A stretch of 64,000 nt of DNA from Alviniconcha marisindica (GCA_018857735.1 JABMCL010003058.1:72001-136000), one strand, 5' to 3'; positions 1-13,175 are shown, numbered from the stretch's first letter. A program made the numbers and translations. Notes: generated from the letters alone by a model not told the origin.

Positions 1-351
1 GGTCGGCGACTGCAACACAGGAAAACCCACTTCAGGCCTCGATACATCAGTCCATGCAGTAGACACAGCAGCCGGTATGCCACAGAGTACAACATCGAAA
101 GTGCTGGGGCCTGAAGCTTGCAACAGTTAATACTTGCATCAACAAACCTTGGGTCACGGGGAAGATACCTGGGAAGAAAAAAATGCCATCCTGTTAAGTG
201 CACTCAGCTGTGGGATTAGTCTTTGTGTAAACAGTGTCTCACTCAGCCACTGTGCACAAGTTGCTGGGACTTGCTGTCATCCACCTCCCTTGTGGTCAAC
301 AGCGCATTTCAGCTGAAACACATCTGTACATTGAAACAAGGAGCACTGTGC

Positions 352-356
<5 letters not shown>
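1..356. other. No recognisable feature
   Basis: I see no gene, repeat or element. The short open frames here have no family features. Confidence 0.5.

Positions 357-435
<79 letters not shown>
357..435 (+). repeat. (GA)n microsatellite
   Basis: A pure GA dinucleotide run of about 79 bp, with purines on the plus strand. Confidence 0.98.
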
Positions 436-441
<6 letters not shown>

Positions 442-662
442 GTACTATAATGATGTAAAATGCACAAAGAAAATCTACAAGTAACATCATAAAGAAATAA
501 CAAGAGCATTATGCATTACCAATGACAACGTACAACACACACACACACACACACCATGAATGTTTGCACATGCACAAATATGCACACAAAACATAGTGTT
601 GCATAAGATGATAAATAAAAACCAATGCCTGTATCCACTGAACTGAAACTTGAAAAAATGAA

Positions 663-1184
663 ACTGGACAGTGAGTAGTCTGGTTATGTTAGTGATACTG
701 GACAGCGAGTAGTCCGGTCATGTTAGTGATACTGGACAGCGAGTAGCCCGGTCATGTTAGTGATACTGGACAGCGAGTAGCCGGTCATGTTAGTGATACT
801 GGACAGCGAGTAGTTCCGGTCATGTTAGTGATACTGGACAGCGAGTAGCCCGGTCATGTTAGTGATACTGGACAGCGAGTAGCCCGGTCATGTTAGTGAT
901 ACTGGACAGCGAGTAGCCCGGTCATGTTAGTGATACTGGACAGCGAGTAGCCCGGTCATGTTAGTGATACTGGACAGCGAGTAGTCCGGTCATGTTAGTG
1001 ATACTGGACAGCGAGTAGTCCAGTCATGTTAGGGATACTGGACAGCGAGTAGTCCAGTCATGTTAGTGATACATGTTAGTGATACTGGACAGTGAGTAGT
1101 CCAGTCATGTTAGTGATACTGGACAGTGAGTAGTCCAGTCATGTTAGTGATACTGGACAGTGAGTAGTCCAGTCATGTTAGTAC
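663..1184 (+). repeat. 34-bp minisatellite, about 15 copies
   Basis: The unit contains TGGACAGCGAGTAGCCCGGT followed by CATGTTAGTGATAC. Copies differ mainly at the AGYCCGG/AGTCCAG positions. One partial unit (ACATGTTAGTGATACTGG) is inserted near 1072. The array degrades toward its right end. Confidence 0.96.
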
Positions 1185-1347
1185 TGTTGCAAGCCAGTCA
1201 ACCAGTTCATCCACCTTTTAAAAATGAAACCATGGAGGCCATGACCAGACCAGGAGCTGAAAAAAGTAGAGCAAATGCTCAAAATAGGACCAGAAGAGGA
1301 AACTCCTCAAAATTGGACCATCTGGCTTACTTTATTTCATCCTTCTG

Positions 1348-1372
1348 TGACCTTGCAAATTAAGTCAAGGTC
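1348..1372. repeat. TGACCTTG…CAAGGTCA imperfect palindrome
   Basis: TGACCTTGCAAATTAAGT is followed by CAAGGTCA. The same pattern recurs near 39972. It lies between the 34-bp and 46-bp arrays. Confidence 0.6.
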
Positions 1373-1429
1373 AATGAAACTGATCTGGACATATCATTTT
1401 GGTAGAATTGATTATCATGTTCGTCAGTC

Positions 1430-2392
1430 AGTCCTCAGATTTGTATGTCCTGTTAACAGCACCAGGTCATTAGTCAGTCCTCAGATTTGTACATCCTGTT
1501 AACAGCACCAGATCATTAGTCAGTCCGTCCTCAGATTTGTACATCCTGTTAACAGCACCAGGTCATTAACCAGTCCTCAGATTTGTACATCCTGTTAACT
1601 GCACCAAGTCATTTGTCCTCAGATTTGTACATCCTGTAAACTGCACCAGGTCATTAGTCAGTCCTCAGATTTGTACATCCTGTTAACCGCACCATGTCAT
1701 TAGTCAGTCAGTCCTCAGATTTGTACATCCTGTCAGCTGCACCAGGTCATTAGCCAGTCCGTCCTCAGATTTGTACATCCTGTAAACTGCACCAGGTCAT
1801 TAGTCTGTCCGTCCTCAGATCTGCACATCCTGTCAACTGCATCAGGTCATTAGTCCGTCCTCAGATTTGTACATCCTGTCAACTGCACCAGGTCATTAGT
1901 CCGTCCCCCCAGATTTGTACATCCTGCCAACTGTACCAGGTCTTTAGTAAAGTCCTCAGATTTGTACATCCTGTCAACTGTACCAGGTCTTTAGTAAAGT
2001 CCTCAGATTTGTACATCCTGTAAAGCTGCACCAGGTTATTAGTCAGTCAGTCCTCAGATTTGTACATCCTCCCAAAGCTGCACCAGGTTATTAGTCCGTC
2101 CGTCCTCAGATTTGTACATCCTGCCAACTGCACCAGGTCATTAGTCCGTCCATCCTCAGATTTGTACATCCTGTCAACTGCACCAGGTCATTAGTCCGTC
2201 CCCCCAGATCTGCACATCCTGCCAACTGCACCAGGTCATTAGTCACTTAGTCCTCAGATTTGTACATCCTGTCAACTGCACCAGGTTATTAGTCACTTAG
2301 TCCTCAGATTTGTACATCCTGTCAACTGCACCAGGTTATTAAACAGTCAGTCCTCAGATTTGTACACCCTGCCAGCTGCATCAGGTCAACTC
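1430..2392 (+). repeat. About 46-bp minisatellite, about 20 copies
   Basis: The unit contains CCTCAGATTTGTACATCCTG, then TCAACTGCACCAGGTCATTAG. Unit length varies from about 43 to 53 bp through a GTCAGT/GTCCGTC linker of variable number. Confidence 0.95.
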
Positions 2393-3059
2393 ATGTTCAA
2401 TTCAAGATGGTATCAATTGACTGGGAAACGTTCATGTGCACTCCAACCTGTCTCACAGAAGTTTTCCAATGATGCAGTAGAAATTATCAAGTACTGATGT
2501 AAGTTTTACAGATCTTGCTGAAACAGCATCAAAAAACAAAACAAACCAACATACAAAAATCAATAATAAAAACAATCATAGATTTATGGTTTTTGAAAAA
2601 GCAGGAAATGTGTTATAATGTCGCTCTTACATATGTGCAGGTTAAAGTTGCCTGCAGTGTTATTCTCATGACTGGTGTGCGATGTGCAACAATCATACAA
2701 AGTTTGGACTCAGCTGGAAAAGCACTTGTCAAAAAAAACAATTTTGTTTTGTTTTGTTTCATCTTTCTGACAATGATACAATCTTCATATTCAGCTGAGG
2801 TTCTTCTTCCTCTATATCAAGTGACGGTCTTCGCCATTTTGAAGATTCTGCCACAACCAGTACCACAATTAGTATGAAAGTGTAAAGATAATAACAATAA
2901 CAATGGACATAATACACACACATTTTTATTTTTTTTTTAATTGCTCAGTGGAATGACTGAGTGAATCCAAAGCTTGAAGGAACTCACTAGGATAATCTCC
3001 AAGGCAAGCCAAGCTAAAGCTTTCACCAACACCAGATACAGACATCATTAACGCAGAAC
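2393..3059. other. AT-rich spacer, no gene recognised
   Basis: This is a mostly unique stretch. The first ~75 bp (GTTCAATTCAAGATGGTATC …) resemble 35040-35125. An open frame of 120 codons at 2515-2877 has no recognisable domain, biased composition and no splice context, so I do not call a gene. Confidence 0.5.
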
Positions 3060-3063
3060 AGAC

Positions 3064-4497
3064 TTGCACTGATGTCAACTGATTTATACTGAGATCTGCT
3101 GTGATACACTGATTTCAACTGATTTATACTGAGTTCTACTGACACACACTTACACTGAGGTCTGCTGACACACACTTACACTGAGGTCTGCTGACACACA
3201 CTTACACTGAGGTCTGCTGAGATACACTGATGTAAACTATTTATACTGAGGTCTGCTGAGATACACTGATGTCAACTGATTTATACTGAGGTCTGCTGTG
3301 ATACACTGATGACAACTGATTTATACTGAGGTCTGCTGAGATACACTGATGACAACTGATTTATACTGAGGTCTGCTGTGATACACTGATGTCAACTGAT
3401 TTATACTGAGGTCTGCTGAGATACACTGATGTCAACTGATTTATACTGAGGTCTGCTGAGATACACTGCTGTCAACTGATTTATATTGAGGTCTGCTGAG
3501 ATACACTGCTGTCAACTGATTTATATTGAGGTCTGCTGAGATACACTGCTGTCAACTGATTTATATTGAGGTCTGCTGAGACACACTGCTGTCAACTGAT
3601 TTATACTGAGGTCTGCTGAGATACACTGATGTCAACTGATTTATACTGAGGTCTGCTGAGATACACTTACACTGAAGTCTGCTGACACACACTTACACTG
3701 AGGTCTGCTGACACACACACTGAGGTATGCTGACACACACTTACACTGAGGTCTGCTGACACACACTTACACCGAGGTCTGCTGACACACACTTACACTG
3801 AGGTCTGCTGACACACACTTACATTGAGGTCTGCTGACACACACTTACACTGAGGTTAGCTGACACACACTTACACTGAGGTTAGCTGACACACACTTAC
3901 ACTGAGGTTAGCTGACACACACTTACACCGAAGTCTGCTGACACACACTTACACTGAGGTCTGCTGATGACACTTACACTGAGGTCTGCTGACACACACT
4001 TACACTGATGTCAACTAACTTACACCGAGGTTAATTGACTTACACTGAGGTCTCCTGATATACAATGACTCACGCTGAGGTCTGCTGATATAGGCTTACA
4101 CTGAGTTCAACTGATTTATACTGAGGTCTGCTGATATAGACTTGCACCGAGGTCAACTGACTTACACTGAGGTCTACTGATATACACTTACATTGTGGTC
4201 AACTGACTAACACTGAGGTCTACTGATTTACACTGAGGTTAACTGACTTACACTGAGGTCTGCTGATATACACATACACTGACTCACACTGAGGTCTGCT
4301 GATATACACTTACACCGAGTTCAACTGATTTATACTGAGGTCTACTGACACACTTACACTGTGGTCAACTAACACTGAGGTCAACTGATTTACAGAAGTC
4401 AACTGATCTACACTGATGTCACCTGACTTACCCTGAGTGTAAGTGATGTACAATGAGGTCAAATGACATACACTGAGGTCAATTGACCTACACTGAA
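3064..4497 (+). repeat. Compound minisatellite (40-bp and 26-bp subfamilies)
   Basis: Units of about 40 bp (GTCAACTGATTTATACTGAG + GTCTGCTGAGATACACTGAT) occupy about 3064-3660. Shorter units of about 26 bp (ACACACTTACACTGAGGTCT) run on from there. Mixed and degenerate units follow to about 4497. Both subfamilies share the ACTGAGGTCTGCTGA core, so one derives from the other. Confidence 0.93.
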
Positions 4498-4877
4498 ATC
4501 AGTCAAGGAACACACTACCAACACCTTGTATCCAGTGATGGGATGTATCCTTACTACACTACCAATACCCTGTATGCAATGATAGGACATAGTATTATCA
4601 TTTTGACCAGCACCCCATGCAGAATAAAAAACATGAAGGGAACTCTCCACTCCAATGCCTGATCAGTATGCTAAATGCGTACAATGTACAAGCGTTTCCT
4701 GCACCTGGCATTCAAAAAGCTTCATACAGTGGTGTTTTTGCTGTTGGTTTTTAAAGCAAAAGCAGCAGAAACATGTTGCATCTGGGGTAAGGTCACTAGT
4801 GTATTCAACTATTATTTATTTTACAGCATCTTTAACAAATCACCCCAGGTTAGTGGGCAGAATTTGACTGTTTTGAG

Positions 4878-4884
<7 letters not shown>

Positions 4885-4971
<87 letters not shown>
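4885..4971 (+). repeat. (GA)n microsatellite
   Basis: A pure GA run of about 87 bp. Confidence 0.98.
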
Positions 4972-4973
<2 letters not shown>

Positions 4974-5539
4974 ACACCTGTGACTGACAAAAAGCACCAG
5001 CAAAAACAAACAAACAACAACAAAAAGATAAAGAAACCAACCGACCCAACAATAACAAAAGAACCCCCCAAAATGAAACCTAAAACAACAAACAAAAACC
5101 ACTAACTATGAAATGGTGGAAGTACAATATTCAAGTCCATAATAAACAGTGTATAGTCAGTTAACATAGCGCACACACAAGCCTAGGACTTCACTGCTTC
5201 AATTTCAAATGTACAGATTTCTGGCTCTGCAAGGTATTTGTGAAAACCTCCAAACACATGCGGTTTTACATGAAGGGCACTGCAACCCAAGTCACATTGT
5301 TATCTTGTTGGAACCTCTCCGATAAAAAAAACAATAACCACACCATCCCAGCTACACCTAATGAAAAAAAAAAAAATCAAAAAAATCACACATACACACA
5401 CACAAAAACAACAACACAATTCCACCTCCCTAACATTATAAATTTGCAGTTCAAGTTTATCCTGTAGCGTGTGTTGTTAATTACATAATTTTTGTAGTAG
5501 GATGGGCGTTAAATGTCAGGTTATTACTTACCAGAGGTG
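4972..5539. other. A-rich spacer
   Basis: CAAACAACAAC-type A/C-rich sequence with no gene or element that I recognise. Confidence 0.5.
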
Positions 5540-7399
5540 TGCATGTGCTCACATGTGCGTGCGTGCGGGTATTTGTGTGTATGTGTGTACGAGCATAAAA
5601 TGTGTGTGCACGCAAAGTGTGTGTGTGTATGTATGTTTGTATGTGTGTGCCTGTGTGTATGTGTGTATGAGCATAAAATTTGTGTGCACGCAAAAGTGTG
5701 TGTGTGTGCGTGCATGCATGTCCAGAGCATAAAATGTGTGCGCACGCATAAATGTATGTGTGTGTGTATGTGTGCACACACGTCCTGAGCATGTGTGTGT
5801 GGGCATACATGTGTGTATGTGTGCACATGTCCTGAACATAAAATGTGTGTGTGGGCATACATGTGTGTCTGTGTGTGTGCATGTCCTGAACATAAAATGT
5901 GTGTGTGGGCATACATGTGTGTATGTATGTGTGCACGTCCTGAACATAAAATGTGTGTGTGGGCATACATGTGTGTATGTGCACATCCTGAACATAAAAT
6001 GTGTGTGTGGGCATACATATGTGTATGTGTGTGTGCACATCCTGAACATAAAATGTGTGTGTGGGCATACATGTGTGTATGTGTGTGTGCAAATCCTGAA
6101 CATAAAATGTGTTTGTGGGCATACATGTGTGTAAGTGTGGGTGCACATCCTGAACATAAAATGTGTGTGTGGGCATACATGTGTGTATGTGCATGTCCTG
6201 AACATAAAATGTGTGTGTGGGCATACATGTGTGTATGTGTGTGTGCACATCCTGAGCATAAAATGTGTGTGTGGGCATACATGTGTGTATGTGTGTGTAC
6301 ACATGTCCTGAACATAAAATGTGTGTGTGGGCATACATGTGTGTATGTGTGTGTGCACATCCTGAACATAAAATGTGTGTGTGGGCATACATGTGTGTAT
6401 GTGTGTGTGCACATGTCCTGAACATAAAATGTGTGTGTGGGCATACATGTGTGTATGTGTGTGTGCACATCCTGAACATAAAATGTGTGTGTGGGCATAC
6501 ATGTGTGTATGTGTGTGTGCACATCCTGAACATAAAATGTGTGCGTGGGCATACATGTGGGTGGCTGTATACACATGTCCTAAGCATAAAATGTGTATGT
6601 GGGCAAATGTGTATATACGTGTGCATGCATGTCCAGAACATAAAATGTGCATGCGCGCATAAATGTGTGTGGCTGTGTGCACACATCCTGATCATGTGTG
6701 TGTGGGCATATGTGTATGTGTGTGGCTGTGTACACGTCCAGAGCACAAAATGTGTGTGGGCATACATATGGGTGGCTGTGTGCACATACCGAGCATAAAC
6801 AGTGTGTGTATGTATGTGTGGTTGTGTGCGCATCCTGAGCATATGTGTGTGGGCATACATGTGGGTGGCTCTGTGCACATCCCAAGCATAAACTGTGTGT
6901 GTATGTGTGTGTGGTTGTGTGTGCATCCTGAGCATGAACTGTATGTGTATGTGTGTGTGCGCATGTCCTAAGCATAAACTGTGTGTGTATGTGTGTGTGG
7001 TTGTGTGTGCATCCTGAGCATAAACTGTGTATGTGTGTGTGCGCATGTCCTAAGCATAAGCTGTGTGTGCGCATGTCCTAAGCATAAACTGTGTATGAGT
7101 GTGTGTGCATGTCCTAAGCATAAACTGTGTATGTGTGTGTGTGTGCATCCTGAGCATAAACTGTGTGTGTATGTGTGTGCATGTCCTAAGCATAAACTGT
7201 GTGTGTATGTGTGTGCATGTCCTAAGCATAAACTGTGTGTGTACGCATGTCCTAAGCATAAACTGTGTATGTGTGTTTGCGCATGTCCTAAGCATAAACT
7301 GTATGTGTGTGTGGTTGTGTGCGCATCCTGAACATAAACTGTGTATGTGTGTGTGCGCATGTCCTAAGCATAAACTGTGTGTGTGGGCATGCACGTGTG
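5540..7399 (+). repeat. About 54-bp GT-rich minisatellite, over 30 units
   Basis: The central units read CCTGAACATAAAATGTGTGT, then GTGGGCATACATGTGTGTAT and GTGTGTGTGCACAT. Toward the right the units shorten to about 40 bp (CCTAAGCATAAACTGTGTGT). Because 54 bp is 18 codons, the array keeps a spurious His/Cys-rich frame of 521 codons open on the minus strand. I reject it as a gene. Confidence 0.95.
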
Positions 7400-9686
7400 T
7401 GCAGGGAGGAAAGGGGGGGAGGGATAGTGGGATATATAGTGGTGGGTAGATATAAATATACAGTGGATTAATTTGTGTATATTGTGAATTTATATCAAGT
7501 TCAGGTTTGTTTGCTTTTCAAGCTGATGTGAAAGGGTATATATACATGCATTTTTATGCATACATGTATTAACAGATGTGACCACAATTAAAATTTTTTT
7601 TATATATAAAATATAGTGATTTGATGCTATTCAGTATTATCACTAAGCAATGCAGCATTGTCACCAGGCTAGGCTAGAGACAAATAATGAAAAACGAAAG
7701 AAAGAAAAACAACAACAACAAAAAACGAACAAAAACAGCCCCTAGCTGATGAGACAAATAGGCACTTGCATGAAATATATTCATCCAACTTCCAAGTCTG
7801 TTCATTCTACACAAAGTTACTGTTTTGTTGTTTGTTTTTTAAACCATACCTCACACCTCTTTTAAAGTTCTTTCTCACCCATCTTCTATCACCTTCCACT
7901 ACATCTCATATCAGCACTCTTCTTCTCATAACTTGTATCAGCCCTTGTTTTATGTAATCTTTCTTCTGGATTTTGTCTACCTCTGCGATGTAAAGTGACG
8001 AAATGAGTGTGGGTGGTGTGCGCGTGTGCGTATGGGAGATGGTATGTGTACATGCATATATATGCATGTGTGTGTGTGTGTGATCATGTATACATGCATG
8101 TACATGTATGAGAGGGAGAGAAGAGTTCTCAAATATCCCTTTATGTGGATGTGCTTGTATTATATAATCCCAGAATCATCTCTGAGCTAGTTATGTTATC
8201 AGCACACACACACACACACTCACGTTCTCTCTAAAGTATTCAACCTACCAACTTTGAGTCCAGCCTACAGAACACTGGCAGCAAGCTGTGTTTGAGAACG
8301 TCTGATCCAAATGAAAACATGCAACTAAAGATGCTGAAAAACCACAAAATCTTAAAGAGGGCAATGTGGGCCAGACCTGCCATACGCAGTGAAAGCAGGA
8401 AAAGCACAGGATATATGAGATACGTTACCGTCAAGTGTGAGAACAAGACCGGTAGTAGCGTGGATTTCGTAGGCCCCTACAATAGAATGAAAGGCACTGC
8501 AAACTGCAATATCTGCTTGTAAAGAAGATTTTATCTGTATATGAAGAAAACTCTGTTAAGCATTCCACTTCAATGTCTTCAAGTCAAAATTGAAAACCCA
8601 CCACTTCCGTTCTGCTTGCCGATTTGTCATTTTTCTTTTTCTTTTTTACCAACCCATCACCAGTAATGCAGGTATTTGTAGTGTGTGTGTATGTGCACGC
8701 ATGTGCATGGGCTGGAATGCACACATGCGTGCAATCATACACGTGCGTGTCCTCGTGTGTTTGTGTGTGTGATGAAATGCACATATCTGTAAGCCTTGGT
8801 GGGCTCTTTCAAGATGGGACACCATATATAATCTGTTCTTCTTATTATGGCCACAGCAAAATAACATTTACATGTTACCATCGCTGGTCTCTTCTGTTTA
8901 ATCTTCTATCTGCTACAAATTACAAAATATTTCACCACTTACCCATGCTGCCTGTTTGGAACAGTTGCTGTTCATAAATACCCTCCGTTTTCCATAGAGT
9001 CCTAATATATATATATATATATTTTTAAACCCCCAGTGAACTGAACATTTCATGTGGGAGAGAGTCTGGTAGCAGGGCAAAAAAACACGAGGATAAGAGG
9101 ATGCCATGACTTCAATAGGACGCAAAATTACAGTGCTTCCAAGTGGCTGGGCAAAAAGATGGATAATACAATGTTTTGACGAAAGGAATTTGCAATGTAG
9201 GTATTCAAACAAAATAATGAAGACCTTTTTTTTTTCCCCTGTTTCTTTATGACTAAAATTGTACTTTTGAATGTTCTTTTTTTTGCTGTGCAGGTGTGTC
9301 ACTGGTAGCTTTTCAAAGTGCTAGCCAGACCTAGAGCTGTTTTACCTGCATGCACCAGCTCCACAAACATGCACGTACTGAATGACTACACTCAGCTTGC
9401 CTGTCTTCCAACACATGCTTCGTTCTTTCTCAATCTGTTATAAATTAGTATGAAGAAAAAGAGAAAAAAAAGAAAAGAAGAAAAAAAGATGCATCAAATC
9501 AAAATGGTTAAGTACTGTGATAAAAAATAAAATTAAAATAAAATTAAAAAAAGTGCCACATCATGCACACTTGTTCATTCTGATTTCCAACAAATATACA
9601 CTAGAGGAGTATGCATTAAGTTTTGAAACAAACAAAATCTCATCTGCATGCCTCCACTGTGGAGACACAGTCAAACAAGAGAGTGT

Positions 9687-9689
<3 letters not shown>
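7400..9689. other. Spacer without recognisable genes
   Basis: It contains short TG/CA-rich and (AT)n patches (8050-8100, 8200-8220, 8680-8780, 9005-9023) and A-rich stretches. No coding family, RNA gene or complete element was recognised on either strand. Confidence 0.5.

Positions 9690-9754
<65 letters not shown>
9690..9754 (+). repeat. (GA)n microsatellite
   Basis: A pure GA run of about 65 bp. A poly-A run of about 17 bp follows near 9775. Confidence 0.98.
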
Positions 9755-9755
<1 letters not shown>

Positions 9756-9825
9756 ACTGATGCTGTCTCAATTTAAAAAAAAAAAAAAAAATTAAAACCA
9801 TAAGACTGCTTCTGAAAATGTAAAC

Positions 9826-9831
9826 TTTATT
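9826..9831 (-). terminator. Candidate SEH1L polyadenylation signal (distal)
   Basis: AATAAA on the minus strand is followed by T-rich sequence (the poly-A run near 9775-9791 on the plus strand). It would give a 3' UTR of about 4.2 kb. It is an alternative to the hexamer near 12575. Confidence 0.3.
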
Positions 9832-9984
9832 TCAAAGAGAGAATTTGACATTACAATTACATTTTGACTGTAACAAACACCCAAAACTGCAGAAAAACAA
9901 ACTTTTCCACATTGAACTTTGATTTATCAATGCTGCAAGCAACACTGCATAGTACACAGCAATCAGGTAAGTCAGCATCAATGC

Positions 9985-10452
9985 ACTCCTCTCACTGAAC
10001 ATACGAACAACAGCTACAAATAACACACATGGCTGACACAACTGACCTATCCCCACCCTCTGACTGACAGACTGGCTTTACCGCTCACTGAACATACGAA
10101 CAACAGCTACAAATAACACACATGGCTGACATAACTGACCTCTTGAATTGATCCCTACCCTGACAGACCGGCTTTACCTCTCACTGAACATACGAACAAC
10201 AGCTACAAATAACACACATGACTGACATAACTGACCTCTTGAATTGATCCCTACCCTGCCAGATCGGCTTTACCTCTCACTGAACATACAAACAGCTACA
10301 AATAACACACATGGCTGACATAAATGACCTCTCCCCACCCTCTGACAGACAGACCGGCTTTACCTCTTACCAAACATACGAACAACAGTTACAAATAACA
10401 CATGGCCGTTCTAACTGACCTCTCCCCACCCTATGACTGACAGACCAGCATT
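9985..10452 (+). repeat. About 95-bp tandem repeat, 5 copies
   Basis: Each unit contains CTCACTGAACATACGAACAA, CAGCTACAAATAACACACAT and a GACAGACCGGCTTTAC end. Copies start near 9991, 10084, 10180, 10276 and 10370. The last copies are more diverged. Confidence 0.92.
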
Positions 10453-10654
10453 AGCCAGTCAGCCCCTGCGTACAGCCACACCTCCCTCGACAAGCCACAG
10501 CCATAGGCTAATGTAAACAAAGTACATGCCCATGCTGTTTCCAAAAACAATGTCAAATGCACCTTGGGTCAGTGCTGCTCATAGCAAGAGTCATACAAAT
10601 GTTATGTTGTTTACTCTCTTTCTCTAAGTGGGAGGAGATGTATGGCTAAAAGCG

Positions 10655-10935
10655 AGAGGTCAGCTGGTGCACAACACAGTATGCCAACTATGTCGCGACT
10701 TGAGAGGTCAGCTGGTACACATCATAGTAGGCTATGTCATGATTCAAGGTCAGCTGGTGCACAACATAGTATGCCAACTATGTCGCGACTTGAGAAGTCA
10801 GCTGGTGCACAACATAGTAGGCTAACTATGTCATGACTTGAGAGGTCAGCTGGTGCAGAACACAGTACGCCAACTATGTCATGACTCAAGAGGTCAGCTG
10901 GAGCACATCATAGTATGCCAATTATTTTAAGACTG
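10655..10935 (+). repeat. About 47-bp minisatellite, 6 copies
   Basis: The unit is built on GAGGTCAGCTGGTGCACAAC, then ATAGTATGCCAACTATGTCG. It contains a short inverted repeat (ATAGTnnGCCAACTAT). Confidence 0.93.
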
Positions 10936-12572
10936 TATCAAACTCATGGCCTTACAACACACCACACAAGACATATATTCAAACATTGATGGGTATGCCC
11001 ATATGGAATCAAACAGGTATGGGCAAGAAAGCTCAGCTCTTGGACGTTCACACAAGACCAACATCGATGCCTTTTTGAATGATCAACAATGAAAGTGTAC
11101 CTATGCTAGGACATATGGCACTGTAAACACTTCTGGCAGTACAATAAGCATTCATGATCTCATATGGAACTTGGCTCAATACACACCTGTCAAGCATCGG
11201 GGTGCAGCATGAATTTGGTTTAGTACAGGCCCACTGGGCACAGGGGTTGGGGTAGGTAGGACCTGGGTGGAAATGTTTTATCAGCGACAGCTGCTGTGAT
11301 ACACATGGCTTTATTGGACATGTATTGGGGGCCCTGTTGGGCACATGATGTTTTTCGATTGAAGTATTTATTTTAAAAAAGGGGGCAGATGCTGTGAAAA
11401 ACATAAAGCTTTTTAACAAATACATTCAAAGTCGTTGTTTGAATAAAATACATGGAATGGGGAGCAAAACGAGATTTTTTTTTGCATGATACACTATGAC
11501 ACAAAAATGGGGGGGGGGGGGGGGGCTGTGAAGGAAGTGACAGACATTCAAAACAAAAACAAAAAAGAGAAAATGAACCAAAACAGTTTAAAGGTTATTC
11601 AATTAAAACAGAATGGATGGAATGGGAAAGTAATAATCTGGACAGAAACATTTATAAAAGTGGTACATATGCTGAACACTCAAATCAAACATATTTGCTT
11701 CATTTCTTAAAGTCTATATCACTTTCGGACAAATTATGAAACATCAGGATAAGCATGACAGGGACTAGTGGACATTTTTATGTTTTATCTCAATACTCTT
11801 TTTTTTTTTTTTTTGATAAATAATATACGGGATGCACAGGGCAGCAAAAAGGAAATTGTGCCTCTACTGTTAAACACTGTTGTTTTGATTTTTTTGCAAT
11901 ATACTTTTGTTTTACAACACAGGACCAGAACATATCTTTTTTTAAGGCAAATCCCTCACATCTGTAGCAGTGGGTATACATATAAACATATTCAATGTAA
12001 AATACACTGATGACCAATACACTACTGTTTTAGCCAGTGTACTTATAGCATTTCTGTGTCATGCAGGTTTAGTAATGACTATTTTCTCAGGTGATGCAAT
12101 TACTTTACAATGCAGCTAAACTGGTTTCTGTAAATTCTAATCTTGCACAGAATAAATTACGAATACATGATGATGCTTTTATGCGCACAGATTGAAGGAC
12201 AAGGTGCAAAGTAATGACATATGCTTGACAACACTGTTCTGCTCTACATTAACACTGACAGTTAAGACGTCACAAACATATTTTGCAACATGCACATCAG
12301 TAATGGCGACAACAAACAAAGTCCATATACATTTCTGACCCTCAAAATGCCATACTGTTTTCAAGACGGTTTCGATGCCATCCTTCTTTTTCATTTTTCT
12401 GCATACAGTTTTATATTTTCAAATTCGTATCAGTGTGAAAAGTGGCATTGCAATGTCATTATAGTAAAACAAGTGGCCTTAAATTTAAGTACAGATTGCA
12501 GGCAATGTAATCAATGCCCCATACCCTGACAGCCATACTGAAACTAGGATGTCTTCTCTCTCCTCCTCTCTC
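10936..12572. other. Spacer/possible SEH1L distal 3' UTR
   Basis: Mostly unique AT-rich sequence with a poly-G run at about 11509-11525 and a poly-T run near 11801-11814. If the distal polyadenylation signal is used, it is part of the SEH1L 3' UTR on the minus strand. Confidence 0.45.
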
Positions 12573-12578
12573 TTTATT
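12573..12578 (-). terminator. Candidate SEH1L polyadenylation signal (proximal)
   Basis: AATAAA lies on the minus strand about 1.5 kb after the SEH1L stop, just beyond the MITE at 12587-13090. It is one of two plausible signals. Only the hexamer is seen; cleavage is not shown. Confidence 0.35.
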
Positions 12579-12586
12579 GTCTAATA

Positions 12587-13090
12587 CAGGGTTTGTACAG
12601 AAAAATCCTTTTAAAATTCATAACTTTTTATAAACCTTTGCAATATGGTGTAGAAAAGCAACATGAAAGTACGCAACTCTTCTGCACATCTGAAAAATCC
12701 TTTTAAAATTCATGACTTTTCATAAACCTTTGCAATATGGCGTAGAAAAGCAACATGAAGGTATGCAACTCTTCTGCACATCTGGTGAAGGGGAGCAACC
12801 CTTACTGTAGCCGATGGCTGATGCACTCTATTAATCAAAACTGATAGGAAGTGCATTCTTTGCGATTTTGCATGGCGAATTAAACAAAATAAAAAATAAA
12901 AACTACTGCTCAGTCTTGGGAAATGTAGTTTCTGACTGATAAGCTGAGAGGTTTTCCCTAGCACTCTGAAGACCACAAATTCACAAACTTTCACAGACCC
13001 CACTCAGTTTTCACAGACTTTTAAGGCCTTGAAAAGCTTATCCCATTTTCCCCGCACATTCAAAGACCTTCAATGACTGTGCGAACCCTG
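12587..13090. mobile_element. MITE with CAGGGTT termini (non-autonomous DNA transposon)
   Basis: The left end CAGGGTTTGTACAG and right end CTGTGCGAACCCTG are inverted repeats (12 of 14 matching). TAATA flanks both ends (12582-12586 and 13091-13095) as a possible 5-bp target duplication. The 504-bp element has no coding capacity. The left half contains a direct duplication of about 87 bp (AATCCTTTTAAAATTCAT…). A superfamily is not assigned; the CAGGG ends recall hAT, but an 8-bp duplication is not seen. Confidence 0.75.
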
Positions 13091-13175
13091 TAATATCAGC
13101 TTGCTGTGAACAGACAATAGCACACACCCACAGAGAAGCAGAATCAACAAACAGCACAGAACATGGAGAACCCAA

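Noticed and set aside
296..509. Ser/Leu-rich or Arg/Glu-rich short proteins at every (GA)n tract
   Set aside because: They are dinucleotide repeats read as RE or SL; they recur identically at all tracts.
5481..7046. 521-codon His/Cys-rich open frame on the minus strand
   Set aside because: It follows only from the 54-bp GT-rich array, whose period is divisible by three. Other frames of the same array are equally open and nothing resembles a protein family.
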